In this document: piece by piece, positions 1 through 6,252 of the stretch | Layout of the letters: the number at the start of each line of letters is the position of its first letter | Position numbering within the stretch: position 1 is the first letter of the stretch | Origin: Cyanobacteria bacterium T3Sed10_344R1 | Lineage (GTDB): Bacteria; Cyanobacteriota; Cyanobacteriia; Phormidesmidales; Phormidesmidaceae | Direction: 5' to 3' | Length of the DNA: 8,766 nucleotides | Assembly: GCA_003566335.1 (NCBI GenBank) | Contig: PXDR01000051.1 | Location: forward strand, 1 to 8,766 | Translations under genes and position numbers: made by a program | Notes under the pieces: model-generated | The model's database searches: none | Told to the model about the DNA's origin: nothing | What the model saw: the letters and a program-made list of their open reading frames with translations, nothing else

Positions 1-1466
1 CCGTGGCCAAACTCATGGAACAGGGTTTCCACTTCCCGGAAGGTCATTAGGCTGGGTTTGCCGTCCACGGGGGGCGACTGGTTGCAGACCAAGTAAGCCA
101 CCGGCAGTTGCAGCCTATCCGCCATCTTGCTGCGGTTGAGACAGTCATCCATCCAGGCTCCCCCCCGCTTTTCCGCCGGACGGCTGTAGGGGTCGAGGTA
201 AAAGTGGGCAAGGGGATTGCCCTGATCATCCGCCACCTGGAAATAGCGCACGTCAGGATGCCACACGGGCGCTTCCCCATCGGCACTAGTAATCGTGACC
301 CCAAACAATCGCTGAGCCAGGGTAAACAGTCCTTCTAGGACTTGGGGCAATGGAAAATAAGGCCGCAGGGCTTCGTCCTTCAGGTCATATTTGGCCTCTC
401 GTAGCCGCTCTGACCAGAAGGCGATGTCCCAGTTCATCAGGTTATCCGCTTCCGGTGCGCTCTGGGATTGGGCGAACGCCTTCAGCTCAGCCATTTCCGT
501 TGTGGCGGTAGCGTGACTAGCGCTGCGCAGTTCTTCCATTAACTGCTCAATCGCGGTCACCGAGTCCGCCATTTTGCGGGCAACGCTGAGTTCAGCATAG
601 GTACCAAAGCCCAGCAGACCGGCCATTTCTTGCCGTAGGGCCAAAATCTGCTCAATCAGCGGCGTGTTGTCTAAGTCTCCGCTAGAAGCTCGGGTGATAA
701 ACGCCCGATAGACCTGTTCCCGCAAGTCTCGACGGCGGCTGTGCTGCAAGAACGGGCCGTAGCTCGGATAGTCTAAGGTGATTCGCCAAGGGCCAGTCTC
801 GGCAGTGGCCGCTTCATCCCCGTCTTCCCGGGCCGCTTGAGCCGCCTGAGCCAGCAGACTGGGGGGTAAGCCTTCAATCTCTTCGGCGGTGGTCAAGGTG
901 AGGCTAAACGCTTTGGTGGCATCCAGCACGTTATTGGAAAACTTCGTGGTTAGCTCTGCTAACGCCTGCTGGATTTGATTGAACCGCGTTTTCTTGTCTC
1001 CAGATAACCCTACCCCGGAGAGTTCAGCGTCCCGCAGGGCTGAGTCAACAATGCGCTGCTGGGCCGGTTCTAGGCTGTCCCATTTGGAACCCTGACGCAT
1101 TTGCTTGAGCGCTTGGTAAATCGGCTGGCTTTGGCCCATCCGGTTGCCAAACTCTACCAGGCTGGGTTGAACCGTGTCGTAAGCCTGGCGCAGTTCTGAG
1201 CTGTTACGCACCCCCATCAGATGGCTCACGGTGCCCCAACTCCAGCGCAGGCGCTCTTCGATTTCGGTTAGGGGGTCGATTAGGCCCGCCCAAGTGGGCT
1301 GAACGTTCGCTTCTAACGCTTCTAACCGCTGAGACAGGTCAGCCAACAACTGCTCAAACCCGGGCACAATTTGCCCAGGCTCTAGGCGGTCAAAGGGCGG
1401 CAATCCCTGACCAATCAGCAAAGGATTTTGGGTAGATTTCCCGATTACGGGGGCATTGACACTCAT
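1..1466 (-). CDS. prlC: M3-family oligopeptidase (oligopeptidase A / PrlC-like), 3' end cut by window edge
   Basis: Zinc metallopeptidase of family M3, expected to act in the cytoplasm on short peptides left by other proteases. I translated the minus strand from the ATG at 1466. The protein begins MSVNAPVIG and soon reads NPLLIGQGLPPFD, a typical N-terminus of cyanobacterial M3 peptidases. One open frame of 488 codons runs to the edge of the window. Residues 484-488 are HEFGH, the HExxH zinc-binding and catalytic motif (two His ligands and the catalytic Glu). Family members are about 680-700 residues, so roughly the last 200, including the third zinc ligand, lie outside. Most of the visible part is the helical N-terminal region that narrows access to the active site. 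No strong Shine-Dalgarno precedes the start. It is divergent from the channel gene at 1907. Family assignment is firm; the choice of PrlC among M3 members is from memory of cyanobacterial annotation. Confidence 0.92.
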   Translation of the reverse strand, partial: MSVNAPVIGKSTQNPLLIGQGLPPFDRLEPGQIVPGFEQLLADLSQRLEALEANVQPTWAGLIDPLTEIEERLRWSWGTVSHLMGVRNSSELRQAYDTVQPSLVEFGNRMGQSQPIYQALKQMRQGSKWDSLEPAQQRIVDSALRDAELSGVGLSGDKKTRFNQIQQALAELTTKFSNNVLDATKAFSLTLTTAEEIEGLPPSLLAQAAQAAREDGDEAATAETGPWRITLDYPSYGPFLQHSRRRDLREQVYRAFITRASSGDLDNTPLIEQILALRQEMAGLLGFGTYAELSVARKMADSVTAIEQLMEELRSASHATATTEMAELKAFAQSQSAPEADNLMNWDIAFWSERLREAKYDLKDEALRPYFPLPQVLEGLFTLAQRLFGVTITSADGEAPVWHPDVRYFQVADDQGNPLAHFYLDPYSRPAEKRGGAWMDDCLNRSKMADRLQLPVAYLVCNQSPPVDGKPSLMTFREVETLFHEFGH

Positions 1467-1520
1467 GGCAATAAGAGATTCGGGTAAGAACTAGAGCATA
1501 AGTCACGAGCTCTGACGGTT

Positions 1521-1540
1521 AGCATGAGACCACCCATGCT
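1521..1540. repeat. Inverted repeat upstream of the peptidase gene
   Basis: AGCATG (1521-1526) and CATGCT (1535-1540) are perfect inverted arms around an 8-base spacer. An alternative overlapping pairing, TTAGCA (1519-1524) with TGCTAA (1541-1546), is also perfect. It lies 55-80 bases upstream of the peptidase start, where an operator or leader hairpin could sit. No regulator can be named. Confidence 0.4.
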
Positions 1541-1769
1541 TGCTAAGTCATACTCGTTTCGACTTTGAGTTACAGTGTAGCGTGGATAACCCGCTGATGG
1601 TCATCCCAACGGCTGATCTGGCATGGATTGCTGGATTTTTTGGAACTCAGCTTGAACTCAGACTTAGCGCGAAAGAATTCAGGGCGAGACACAATGACGC
1701 AGTTGCGATCGCACCCAACTGTCGCTACCTGCCATACCAAATCAATCCGTAGTCTCCCGTACTATGCCA

Positions 1770-1790
1770 AAGTCAGCAGTGATCTGACTT
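1770..1790. repeat. Inverted repeat upstream of the channel gene
   Basis: AAGTCAG (1770-1776) and CTGACTT (1784-1790) are perfect 7-bp arms with a 7-base loop, 117 bases before the channel start codon. It could be an operator or a leader hairpin. No T-run follows, so it is not a typical intrinsic terminator. Confidence 0.4.
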
Positions 1791-1906
1791 CCAGTCTTGA
1801 GGGACTGCCTGACTGGCTGCTTGACGCGCCAAGTAATTCCCACCGCCAGCTCCTGGCGCAATTCTCAGTCGAGCGCAATCTCACTCGGGCTTAATGCCGG
1901 AATATC

Positions 1907-2971
1907 ATGGCGATCGCATCTTCTTCTCGGCGGATTATTCTAGGACTCTCCCTATTTAGCCTGACGGTTACCACAGCGGTAGCGGGCTACATGGTGGCGG
2001 GCTGGACGTTGCTCGACGCCATCTATATGGTCGTGATCACGATTTTTGGGGTGGGCTATGGAGAAGTCCAACCCCTAGAAAGCACCCCCCTCAAAGTTTT
2101 CACCATTTTAGTGATCATAGCCGGGGCCTTATCCGTGGCCTACACCGTGTCCGGCTTCATTCAGCTGATTACGGAAGGCGAAATTCGCCGCGCCCTCAAC
2201 CTCAAACGTATGACCCAAGATATTGCTGCCCTTCAAGATCACGTAATTATCTGCGGCTTTGGTCGAATTGGCCAAATGCTGGCCCGCAGCTTAGCCGAGG
2301 ATCATCAAATCCTGGTGGTAATTGATAGCGATAGCGATCGCATTGCCCAAGCCAACGCCGCAGGCTACCTCACCCACCAGGGCAACGCCACCGACGAAAC
2401 CCTGCTGACCACCGTGCAGATCCACCGCGCCCGCGCTCTGGCCACCGTCCTGCCTGACGACGCCGTCAACGTGTTTATCACCCTCAGCGCCCGAGAGCTC
2501 AACCCCAGCCTGATGATTTTGGCTCGGGGTGAAATGCCCTCCACTGAGAAAAAGCTGAAACTGGCTGGAGCCGACCACGTGATTTTGCCCGCCACCATCG
2601 GCGCAATGCGGATGGCTCAATTAATCACCCACCCCGCCGCCGCCGACTTTTTGACTCAGATTGACAGCCGAGGCACCCTCAACCAAATGCTGGCAGAACT
2701 CGACGTTCAGCTCAGCGAAATGCCCGTCAGCGCCGATCCCAACCTAGTGGGCAGCACCATCGGCGACATTGAAGTGCGGGGTCAAGGCACCTTTATTACC
2801 GTGGCCCTGCGGCGAGGCGATGGCACTGTCTTAGTCCATCCCAGCCGGGATACCTACCTGGACAACAGCGACACCTTGATTCTTATGGGACATCAGGGAG
2901 ATATGCCTAAATTTGCCCAAATTAACGTGCTAAAGCGGCAAATGCGCTATCGCGGAGCGCGGCTGCGCTAG
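1907..2971 (+). CDS. Two-TM potassium-channel-like protein with RCK (TrkA-N/TrkA-C) domain
   Basis: A 354-residue membrane protein with MthK-like architecture, expected to pass K+ or a related cation through the plasma or thylakoid membrane under control of a cytosolic ligand-binding domain. TM1 is about residues 10-31, a pore helix and filter lie at 40-53, and TM2 is about 62-88. The filter reads GVGYGE at 48-53, where MthK-type channels have TVGYGD. A Rossmann RCK-N domain starts at about 111: GFGRIG (117-122) is the dinucleotide-type glycine motif, and Asp140 at the end of the second strand fits NAD(H)-type binding. A TrkA-C-like region occupies about 262-340. The start is the ATG at 1907, because the hydrophobic TM1 follows immediately; codons 2-4 coincide with a HIP1 site. 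No clear Shine-Dalgarno is seen. It appears monocistronic, with the sds gene 88 bases downstream. Ion selectivity is inferred, not shown. Confidence 0.9.
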   Translation: MAIASSSRRIILGLSLFSLTVTTAVAGYMVAGWTLLDAIYMVVITIFGVGYGEVQPLESTPLKVFTILVIIAGALSVAYTVSGFIQLITEGEIRRALNLKRMTQDIAALQDHVIICGFGRIGQMLARSLAEDHQILVVIDSDSDRIAQANAAGYLTHQGNATDETLLTTVQIHRARALATVLPDDAVNVFITLSARELNPSLMILARGEMPSTEKKLKLAGADHVILPATIGAMRMAQLITHPAAADFLTQIDSRGTLNQMLAELDVQLSEMPVSADPNLVGSTIGDIEVRGQGTFITVALRRGDGTVLVHPSRDTYLDNSDTLILMGHQGDMPKFAQINVLKRQMRYRGARLR

Positions 2972-2995
2972 GGAGCCCCCTGCATCTCTCAGCCG

Positions 2996-3023
2996 TTGGC
3001 TTAGAATAAGGAGAGCATATGTA
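2996..3023 (+). promoter_or_regulatory. Candidate sigma-70-type promoter for sds
   Basis: TTGGCT at 2996-3001 and TATGTA at 3018-3023 are spaced by 16 bases and lie 36 bases before the sds ATG. Both hexamers are imperfect matches to the TTGACA/TATAAT consensus. The AT-rich patch just after it (AAAAT) stands out in this GC-rich gap. It suggests sds has its own promoter rather than depending only on read-through from the channel gene. Confidence 0.4.
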
Positions 3024-3059
3024 AAATTTCGTAACTAAACCGCTTGAGTCGGTCTACCC

Positions 3060-4031
3060 ATGACTTCAGCCACGTCTCTTTTCTCCCCTGTCGAAGCTGA
3101 CCTGAGCTTACTGACGGAGAATCTTAAAAACCTAGTGGGTGCTCGCCATCCTATTCTCTACGCTGCTGCCGAGCACCTGTTTGGGGCTGGGGGCAAACGG
3201 ATTCGACCTGCAATTGTGCTGTTGCTGGCCCGGGCGACCTGTCCAGGGTCAGAGTTGACCACGAAACATCGCCGCCTGGCTGAGATCACAGAGATGATCC
3301 ATACTGCCAGCCTGGTACATGACGATGTGGTGGATGAGTCGGCGGTGCGCCGAGGGGTGCCCACGGTTCACAGTCACTTTGGCAACCGGGTGGCGGTGCT
3401 GGCGGGGGATTATCTATTCGCTCAGTCTTCCTGGTACTTGGCTAACCTCGACAACCTAACGGTGGTGAAGCTGCTGTCCCAGGTGATCATGGACTTAGCT
3501 GAAGGCGAGATCCAGCAAGGGCTAAACCGGTTTGACACCGGTCTGTCGATTGAGGCGTACCTAGAGAAAAGCTACTGTAAAACCGCGTCCCTAATCGCCA
3601 ACAGTGCCAAGGCTGCGGGAGTGCTGAGCAGCGTCGAAGACGCATTGGCCGACGACCTCTACAGCTATGGCCGCAATTTGGGATTAGCGTTCCAGATTGT
3701 GGACGACATTCTGGACTTTACCAGCTCCACTGAAACCCTGGGCAAGCCCGCCTGTTCTGATTTATTGACCGGCAATCTCACAGCTCCAGTGCTCTATGCC
3801 CTAGAGGAAACCCCCTACTTGGGCAAGTTAATTGAGCGCGAATTTGCCGAGGAGGGCGACTTTGAGCAGGCGATTGACCTGATTCACCAAAGTCAGGGGA
3901 TCACCCGAGCCCGCCAACTGGCCGCTGACCATGTTCAGCAGGCTGTTGATAACCTCAAGGCGCTGCCCCCGTCTGCGGCCCTACAGGCGCTGGCTGACCT
4001 GTCTAAGTACGTGCTGCGCCGCCTGAAATAG
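3060..4031 (+). CDS. sds: Solanesyl-type all-trans polyprenyl diphosphate synthase
   Basis: A 323-residue trans-isoprenyl diphosphate synthase that adds isopentenyl diphosphate units to an allylic primer. In cyanobacteria the long-chain member makes the C45 side chain of plastoquinone-9. Visible motifs are GGKRIRP (44-50, substrate diphosphate binding), the first aspartate-rich motif DDVVD (88-92) and the second, DDILD (215-219), followed by the family's GKPACSD...GNLTAP segment (228-243). The fifth residue before the first aspartate motif is Ala83; a small residue there fits long-chain products rather than farnesyl or geranylgeranyl diphosphate. Length is normal for the family. The start is the ATG at 3060, giving an N-terminus (MTSATSLFSPVEADL) like those of cyanobacterial homologues; no Shine-Dalgarno is evident. 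It is convergent with the CHASE2 gene. Product chain length is inferred from motifs and lineage. Confidence 0.93.
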   Translation: MTSATSLFSPVEADLSLLTENLKNLVGARHPILYAAAEHLFGAGGKRIRPAIVLLLARATCPGSELTTKHRRLAEITEMIHTASLVHDDVVDESAVRRGVPTVHSHFGNRVAVLAGDYLFAQSSWYLANLDNLTVVKLLSQVIMDLAEGEIQQGLNRFDTGLSIEAYLEKSYCKTASLIANSAKAAGVLSSVEDALADDLYSYGRNLGLAFQIVDDILDFTSSTETLGKPACSDLLTGNLTAPVLYALEETPYLGKLIEREFAEEGDFEQAIDLIHQSQGITRARQLAADHVQQAVDNLKALPPSAALQALADLSKYVLRRLK

Positions 4032-4165
4032 CCTGAGTCGTTGAAGGCATCATCGCAGCGGGTGGGGATCGCCCCGAACGCGCTGGAGCCGCTGCGCGAA
4101 CAGGGTGACCGGAGCATAGCCGTTCGGGCTGAGCCTGTCGAAGCCCCAACTCTTGGGCTTGACAA
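4032..4165. repeat. Structured intergenic element, probable dispersed repeat copy
   Basis: The gap between convergent sds and CHASE2 genes is packed with symmetry. CGCAGCGG (4054-4061) and CCGCTGCG (4089-4096) are perfect 8-bp inverted arms enclosing a GGGG-ATCG-CCCC hairpin (4064-4075). Further right is GGCTGAGCCTGTCGAAGCC (4127-4145), whose reverse complement contains CTTCGACAGGCTCAG, a word I know as part of abundant dispersed repeats in many bacterial genomes. A degenerate version, GCCTGAGTCGTTGAAGGC, lies at 4031-4048, so the element has similar ends in direct orientation. A final stem pairs AAGCCC (4141-4146) with GGGCTT (4155-4160). None is followed by a T-run, so terminator function for the two converging genes is possible but not typical. 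Confidence 0.55.
4141..4160. terminator. Possible bidirectional terminator hairpin
   Basis: AAGCCC (4141-4146) pairs with GGGCTT (4155-4160); adding two A-T pairs inside with one bulged C leaves a three-base loop CTC. It lies 9 bases beyond the CHASE2 stop codon and between two converging genes, where a shared terminator is expected. No T-tract follows on either strand, so Rho-independent activity is uncertain. Confidence 0.25.
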
Positions 4166-4169
4166 TACC

Positions 4170-5768
4170 CTAGTCCTCGGTTGGAGAGTCCTGTTCCTGC
4201 TGGGCTTTGAATGACTTGGCTTTTTGCTGAAGTTGGCTGAGGTAGTCGATGTCTTCAGTCTCTGCGGGGGAAGCAGATTGGGCCGAGCCGTCATTTGCTT
4301 TGGGGGCAGCGGCTGACGTTGAGCCGGACTTGGGGCCAGTGCCGGTTCGCAGTTCCCTCGCCTTTTGCTGAAGCTGGTTGAAGTAGTCGGTTTCGGTGAT
4401 TTCGGCGACCTGCCGCTCGACTTTTTCTTCGTCAATGTCGATGTCAATTTTGAGGATGGTCTTGACCTGCCGGTAAACCGCCTGGCCGTAAGTGCTTTGG
4501 TTGAATCGCTCCACTAGCACCACCCCACCAGCCGAGAGAATCAGCGTCAAGGCTGGCGGCACCAGCGGCACCCAGCCCCCTTGGCTTAGCAACAGCAGAC
4601 CGATGCCGTAGAGTCCGGCAGATAGACCCCCTAGGCCCAGGGCAAAGTAAACGGGCCGCCGCACCTTCACCGCAAACAGGCCACCAACAGCTCCCCAAAC
4701 CAAGATCCACAGGGATTCGCCCCAGGCAGGCCAAGCCCAAATCAGCGGTCGGTCGTCTAAAACGGCGGACAGAATTTGGCTAGCTGCCTGGGCATGGGCT
4801 AAAACCCCTGCCAGCTTTTGGTCGTCGGCTAAGCCTTGGCTGTAAGGCGTGTAAAAGTCGTCTTTGGCTTCGGGGGTGGTGTAGCCAATTAGGATGATGC
4901 GATCGCGAATTTGATCGGCGGAAACTTGCCCCGATAAGACCTGGGACAGGCTGACGACAGTGGCCCCAGCTTGGCCGGAGCGAAAGTTCAGCAGCATTTG
5001 ATAGCCCTGGCTATCCACTTGTTGGTAGCCGCCTAGGTTGGGCTGGAGCCGTCGCAGCACCACGTCGGCCAACTGAATTTCTTGTTGGGGGGTGGCGTCT
5101 AGCTCAATGTTTTCGGCGTTTAGGTAACGCAGGGCCAGTTGAAAGCTGAGGGAGGGCAGCAGTTCGTCAGGATCGCTGCACAGGTGCGGTTCACCGGGGG
5201 ATGGGGTTTCTGGCGGCTGGGCTAAGAGCAGGGTGCGGCGCAGGGTGCCGCCGCGATCGACCGGGAAGTCGGCAAAGCCCACGGCTTCTGGGGAAACGGG
5301 CGGTGGGGGAACGCCGGGTTCGGTGGGGCTACTGATTTTGCAGGCGACCACGATGCGATCGCTGTCATTCAGCTGGGTGATTAAGGCGTCGCGACCGTCC
5401 CCGATGGGAATATCGCGGAAAATGTCGATGCCGATGGCGCGGGGATCAGCAGCTTCAAGAATTGCGATCGCATCCACTAGGGTCTGATCCTGAATCGGCC
5501 ACTCTTGACGACTTTGAATGTCGGTTTCGTCGATACCCACCACCAGCAGGCGATCGTCATCAGCTTCCACCGGACGGCTGCGCAGCAGGCGATCGTAGGT
5601 GGCGAGTTCTGCCCCCTGGAGGCTACCCAGCAGCCTTAGCCCCAGCACCGCTGCGACAACCGCTAGGGAGGTTAAGCCTGCAACCTGTAACTTTGCTGCG
5701 ATCGCACCTTGCCCTTGGCTTTTCCCCTGTCCCTGACCTGGAGTTGGCTGCTTGCGGATTATGCCCAT
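4170..5768 (-). CDS. CHASE2-domain membrane protein without catalytic output domain
   Basis: A 532-residue protein. CHASE2 is an extracytoplasmic sensory domain usually attached to kinases, cyclases or GGDEF proteins; its ligand is not known. Order of parts: a Gly/Gln-rich N-terminus (11-21), TM1 at about 28-49, CHASE2 from about 52 to 340 (with YDRLLRSRP at 58-66, LLVVGIDETDI at 74-84 and IGIDIFRD at 112-119), three TM segments at about 349-367, 372-394 and 399-419, then a cytoplasmic tail of about 110 residues. The tail has no kinase, cyclase or GGDEF motif. It carries two copies of a DY(F/L)xQLQQKA(R/K) motif, at 461-471 and 508-518, joined by a Ser/Ala/Gly-rich linker. The ATG at 5768 leaves a short positively charged N-terminus before TM1; a weak AGAGGG lies upstream. 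It is divergent from the DUF928 gene. The domain call is confident; the role is unknown. Confidence 0.88.
   Translation of the reverse strand: MGIIRKQPTPGQGQGKSQGQGAIAAKLQVAGLTSLAVVAAVLGLRLLGSLQGAELATYDRLLRSRPVEADDDRLLVVGIDETDIQSRQEWPIQDQTLVDAIAILEAADPRAIGIDIFRDIPIGDGRDALITQLNDSDRIVVACKISSPTEPGVPPPPVSPEAVGFADFPVDRGGTLRRTLLLAQPPETPSPGEPHLCSDPDELLPSLSFQLALRYLNAENIELDATPQQEIQLADVVLRRLQPNLGGYQQVDSQGYQMLLNFRSGQAGATVVSLSQVLSGQVSADQIRDRIILIGYTTPEAKDDFYTPYSQGLADDQKLAGVLAHAQAASQILSAVLDDRPLIWAWPAWGESLWILVWGAVGGLFAVKVRRPVYFALGLGGLSAGLYGIGLLLLSQGGWVPLVPPALTLILSAGGVVLVERFNQSTYGQAVYRQVKTILKIDIDIDEEKVERQVAEITETDYFNQLQQKARELRTGTGPKSGSTSAAAPKANDGSAQSASPAETEDIDYLSQLQQKAKSFKAQQEQDSPTED
4221..4391. repeat. Two direct repeats encoding the CHASE2 tail motif
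   Basis: About 30 bases at 4221-4250 are repeated with a few changes at 4362-4391. Both contain TTTTGCTGAAG followed by a near-identical TGG-rich stretch and AGTCG. On the minus strand they encode the DY-x-QLQQKA motifs of the CHASE2 protein. The DNA similarity suggests an internal duplication, although selection on the protein motif could also keep the copies alike. Confidence 0.6.
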
Positions 5769-5828
5769 CAGCGTTGCCCTCTGCCCACCATGAGTGTTTA
5801 CCGTAATTTGCCGTGAGGTGTTTGCCCT

Positions 5829-5871
5829 GAGAGTTGCGTCTGTGAGAGTTGCGTCTGTGAGTTGCGTCTGT
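5829..5871. repeat. Short tandem repeat, units of 15, 15 and 13 bases
   Basis: GAGAGTTGCGTCTGT occurs at 5829-5843 and again at 5844-5858, followed by the shortened GAGTTGCGTCTGT at 5859-5871. The next bases, GAGTTGCG (5872-5879), begin a fourth copy that turns into the HIP1 palindrome. The array sits 61-103 bases upstream of the CHASE2 start codon. It could vary in copy number by slippage. Confidence 0.85.
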
Positions 5872-5872
5872 G

Positions 5873-5888
5873 AGTTGCGATCGCAACT
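5873..5888. repeat. 16-bp perfect palindrome centred on HIP1
   Basis: AGTTGCGATCGCAACT reads the same on both strands. Its core is the HIP1 octamer (5877-5884), and its left half is the start of a tandem-repeat unit. In RNA it could fold as a 6-bp stem with a GATC loop. A dimeric regulator site is possible but no regulator can be named. Confidence 0.7.
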
Positions 5889-6130
5889 GTTCTAGGCAGC
5901 GCTACTCTAATCAGCGGTTCAGCAACGGGTAAAAAATAATCCCGGCTGTATCAGTCTTTTCCTCAGGGTAGTGGAACTTTCAGGAATTCTTGCAGCGTCT
6001 ATTGTAAGAAGAAACACTGGCTTGGCCGAATCCTCCAACACTTCTGGGGTTAGTCCCTGACGCAACCTGCAGCCAGACCCTCCGCATCCTGCCTACCGAG
6101 TTGTCTTGCCCCAATTTGCCGTCAACGTGA

Positions 6131-6155
6131 TGCTAAGTTAGCACCGTCGCTAGCG
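6131..6155. promoter_or_regulatory. Two adjacent palindromes upstream of DUF928, candidate operator
   Basis: TGCTAA-G-TTAGCA (6131-6143) is a perfect 13-base palindrome, and CGCTAGCG (6148-6155) follows after four bases. They lie about 100 bases before the preferred DUF928 start codon. Palindromes of this size suit a dimeric DNA-binding protein. No good -35/-10 pair was found around them, so operator function is only a suggestion. Confidence 0.3.
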
Positions 6156-6252
6156 GCTTCGTACTAACATCCGTTGTTCTGCCGCTGTGCCTCCCCCGTT
6201 GCTCTACCACCGTGTCCACTATTTTCTCATTACTTCTCTCAGAGGTCTCCTG

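Larger units (their letters stand above)
1467..1906. other. Divergent intergenic region, no convincing gene
   Basis: This 440-base gap separates the minus-strand peptidase gene from the plus-strand channel gene and should hold both promoters. It contains an inverted repeat at 1521-1540 (AGCATG and CATGCT), a 7-bp-arm inverted repeat at 1770-1790 (AAGTCAG, 7-base loop, CTGACTT) and one HIP1 site at 1705-1712. Two short plus-strand frames of 70 and 88 codons overlap here; neither resembles a known protein, and they overlap each other in different frames. I found no good -35/-10 pair for either flanking gene. A possible -10 for the peptidase gene reads TATGCT on the minus strand, but no -35 fits it. 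Confidence 0.6.
5769..6252. other. Divergent CHASE2/DUF928 control region
   Basis: No gene is supported in these 484 bases, which must hold promoters for both neighbours. It contains a short tandem repeat (5829-5871), a 16-bp perfect palindrome on a HIP1 site (5873-5888) and two palindromes near the DUF928 gene (6131-6143, 6148-6155). A weak minus-strand promoter candidate for CHASE2 reads TTACCC, 17 bases, TAGAGT, just upstream (in transcription order) of the tandem repeats, which would place them in a 5' leader. The upstream part of a short minus-strand frame crossing the repeats is a shadow with low-complexity residues. Confidence 0.6.

Noticed and set aside
1628..1894. 88-codon plus-strand frame ending 12 bases before the channel gene
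   Set aside because: No recognisable domain, no Shine-Dalgarno, overlaps another short frame at 1540-1752, and the region has features of a divergent regulatory gap.
2972..3059. murI expected upstream of sds
   Set aside because: Some cyanobacteria carry a glutamate racemase gene there, but only 88 non-coding bases separate sds from the channel gene here.
3935..4447. 170-codon minus-strand frame overlapping the CHASE2 tail and the sds end
   Set aside because: Ser/Arg/Pro-rich shadow of the CHASE2 gene in another frame, continuing through the intergenic repeat; no protein family fits.
4444..4740. 98-codon minus-strand frame
   Set aside because: Lies wholly within the CHASE2 membrane region in another frame; Gly/Ala/Cys-rich shadow.
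5623..5886. 87-codon minus-strand frame crossing the tandem repeats
   Set aside because: Its N-terminus is translated repeat (HRRNS units) and the rest is an out-of-frame shadow of the CHASE2 start.
6187..6252. Upstream start for the DUF928 protein, adding 22 residues
   Set aside because: The ATG at 6253 gives a standard signal peptide with AGAGG at good spacing; the extension would bury it behind an unrelated hydrophobic stretch.
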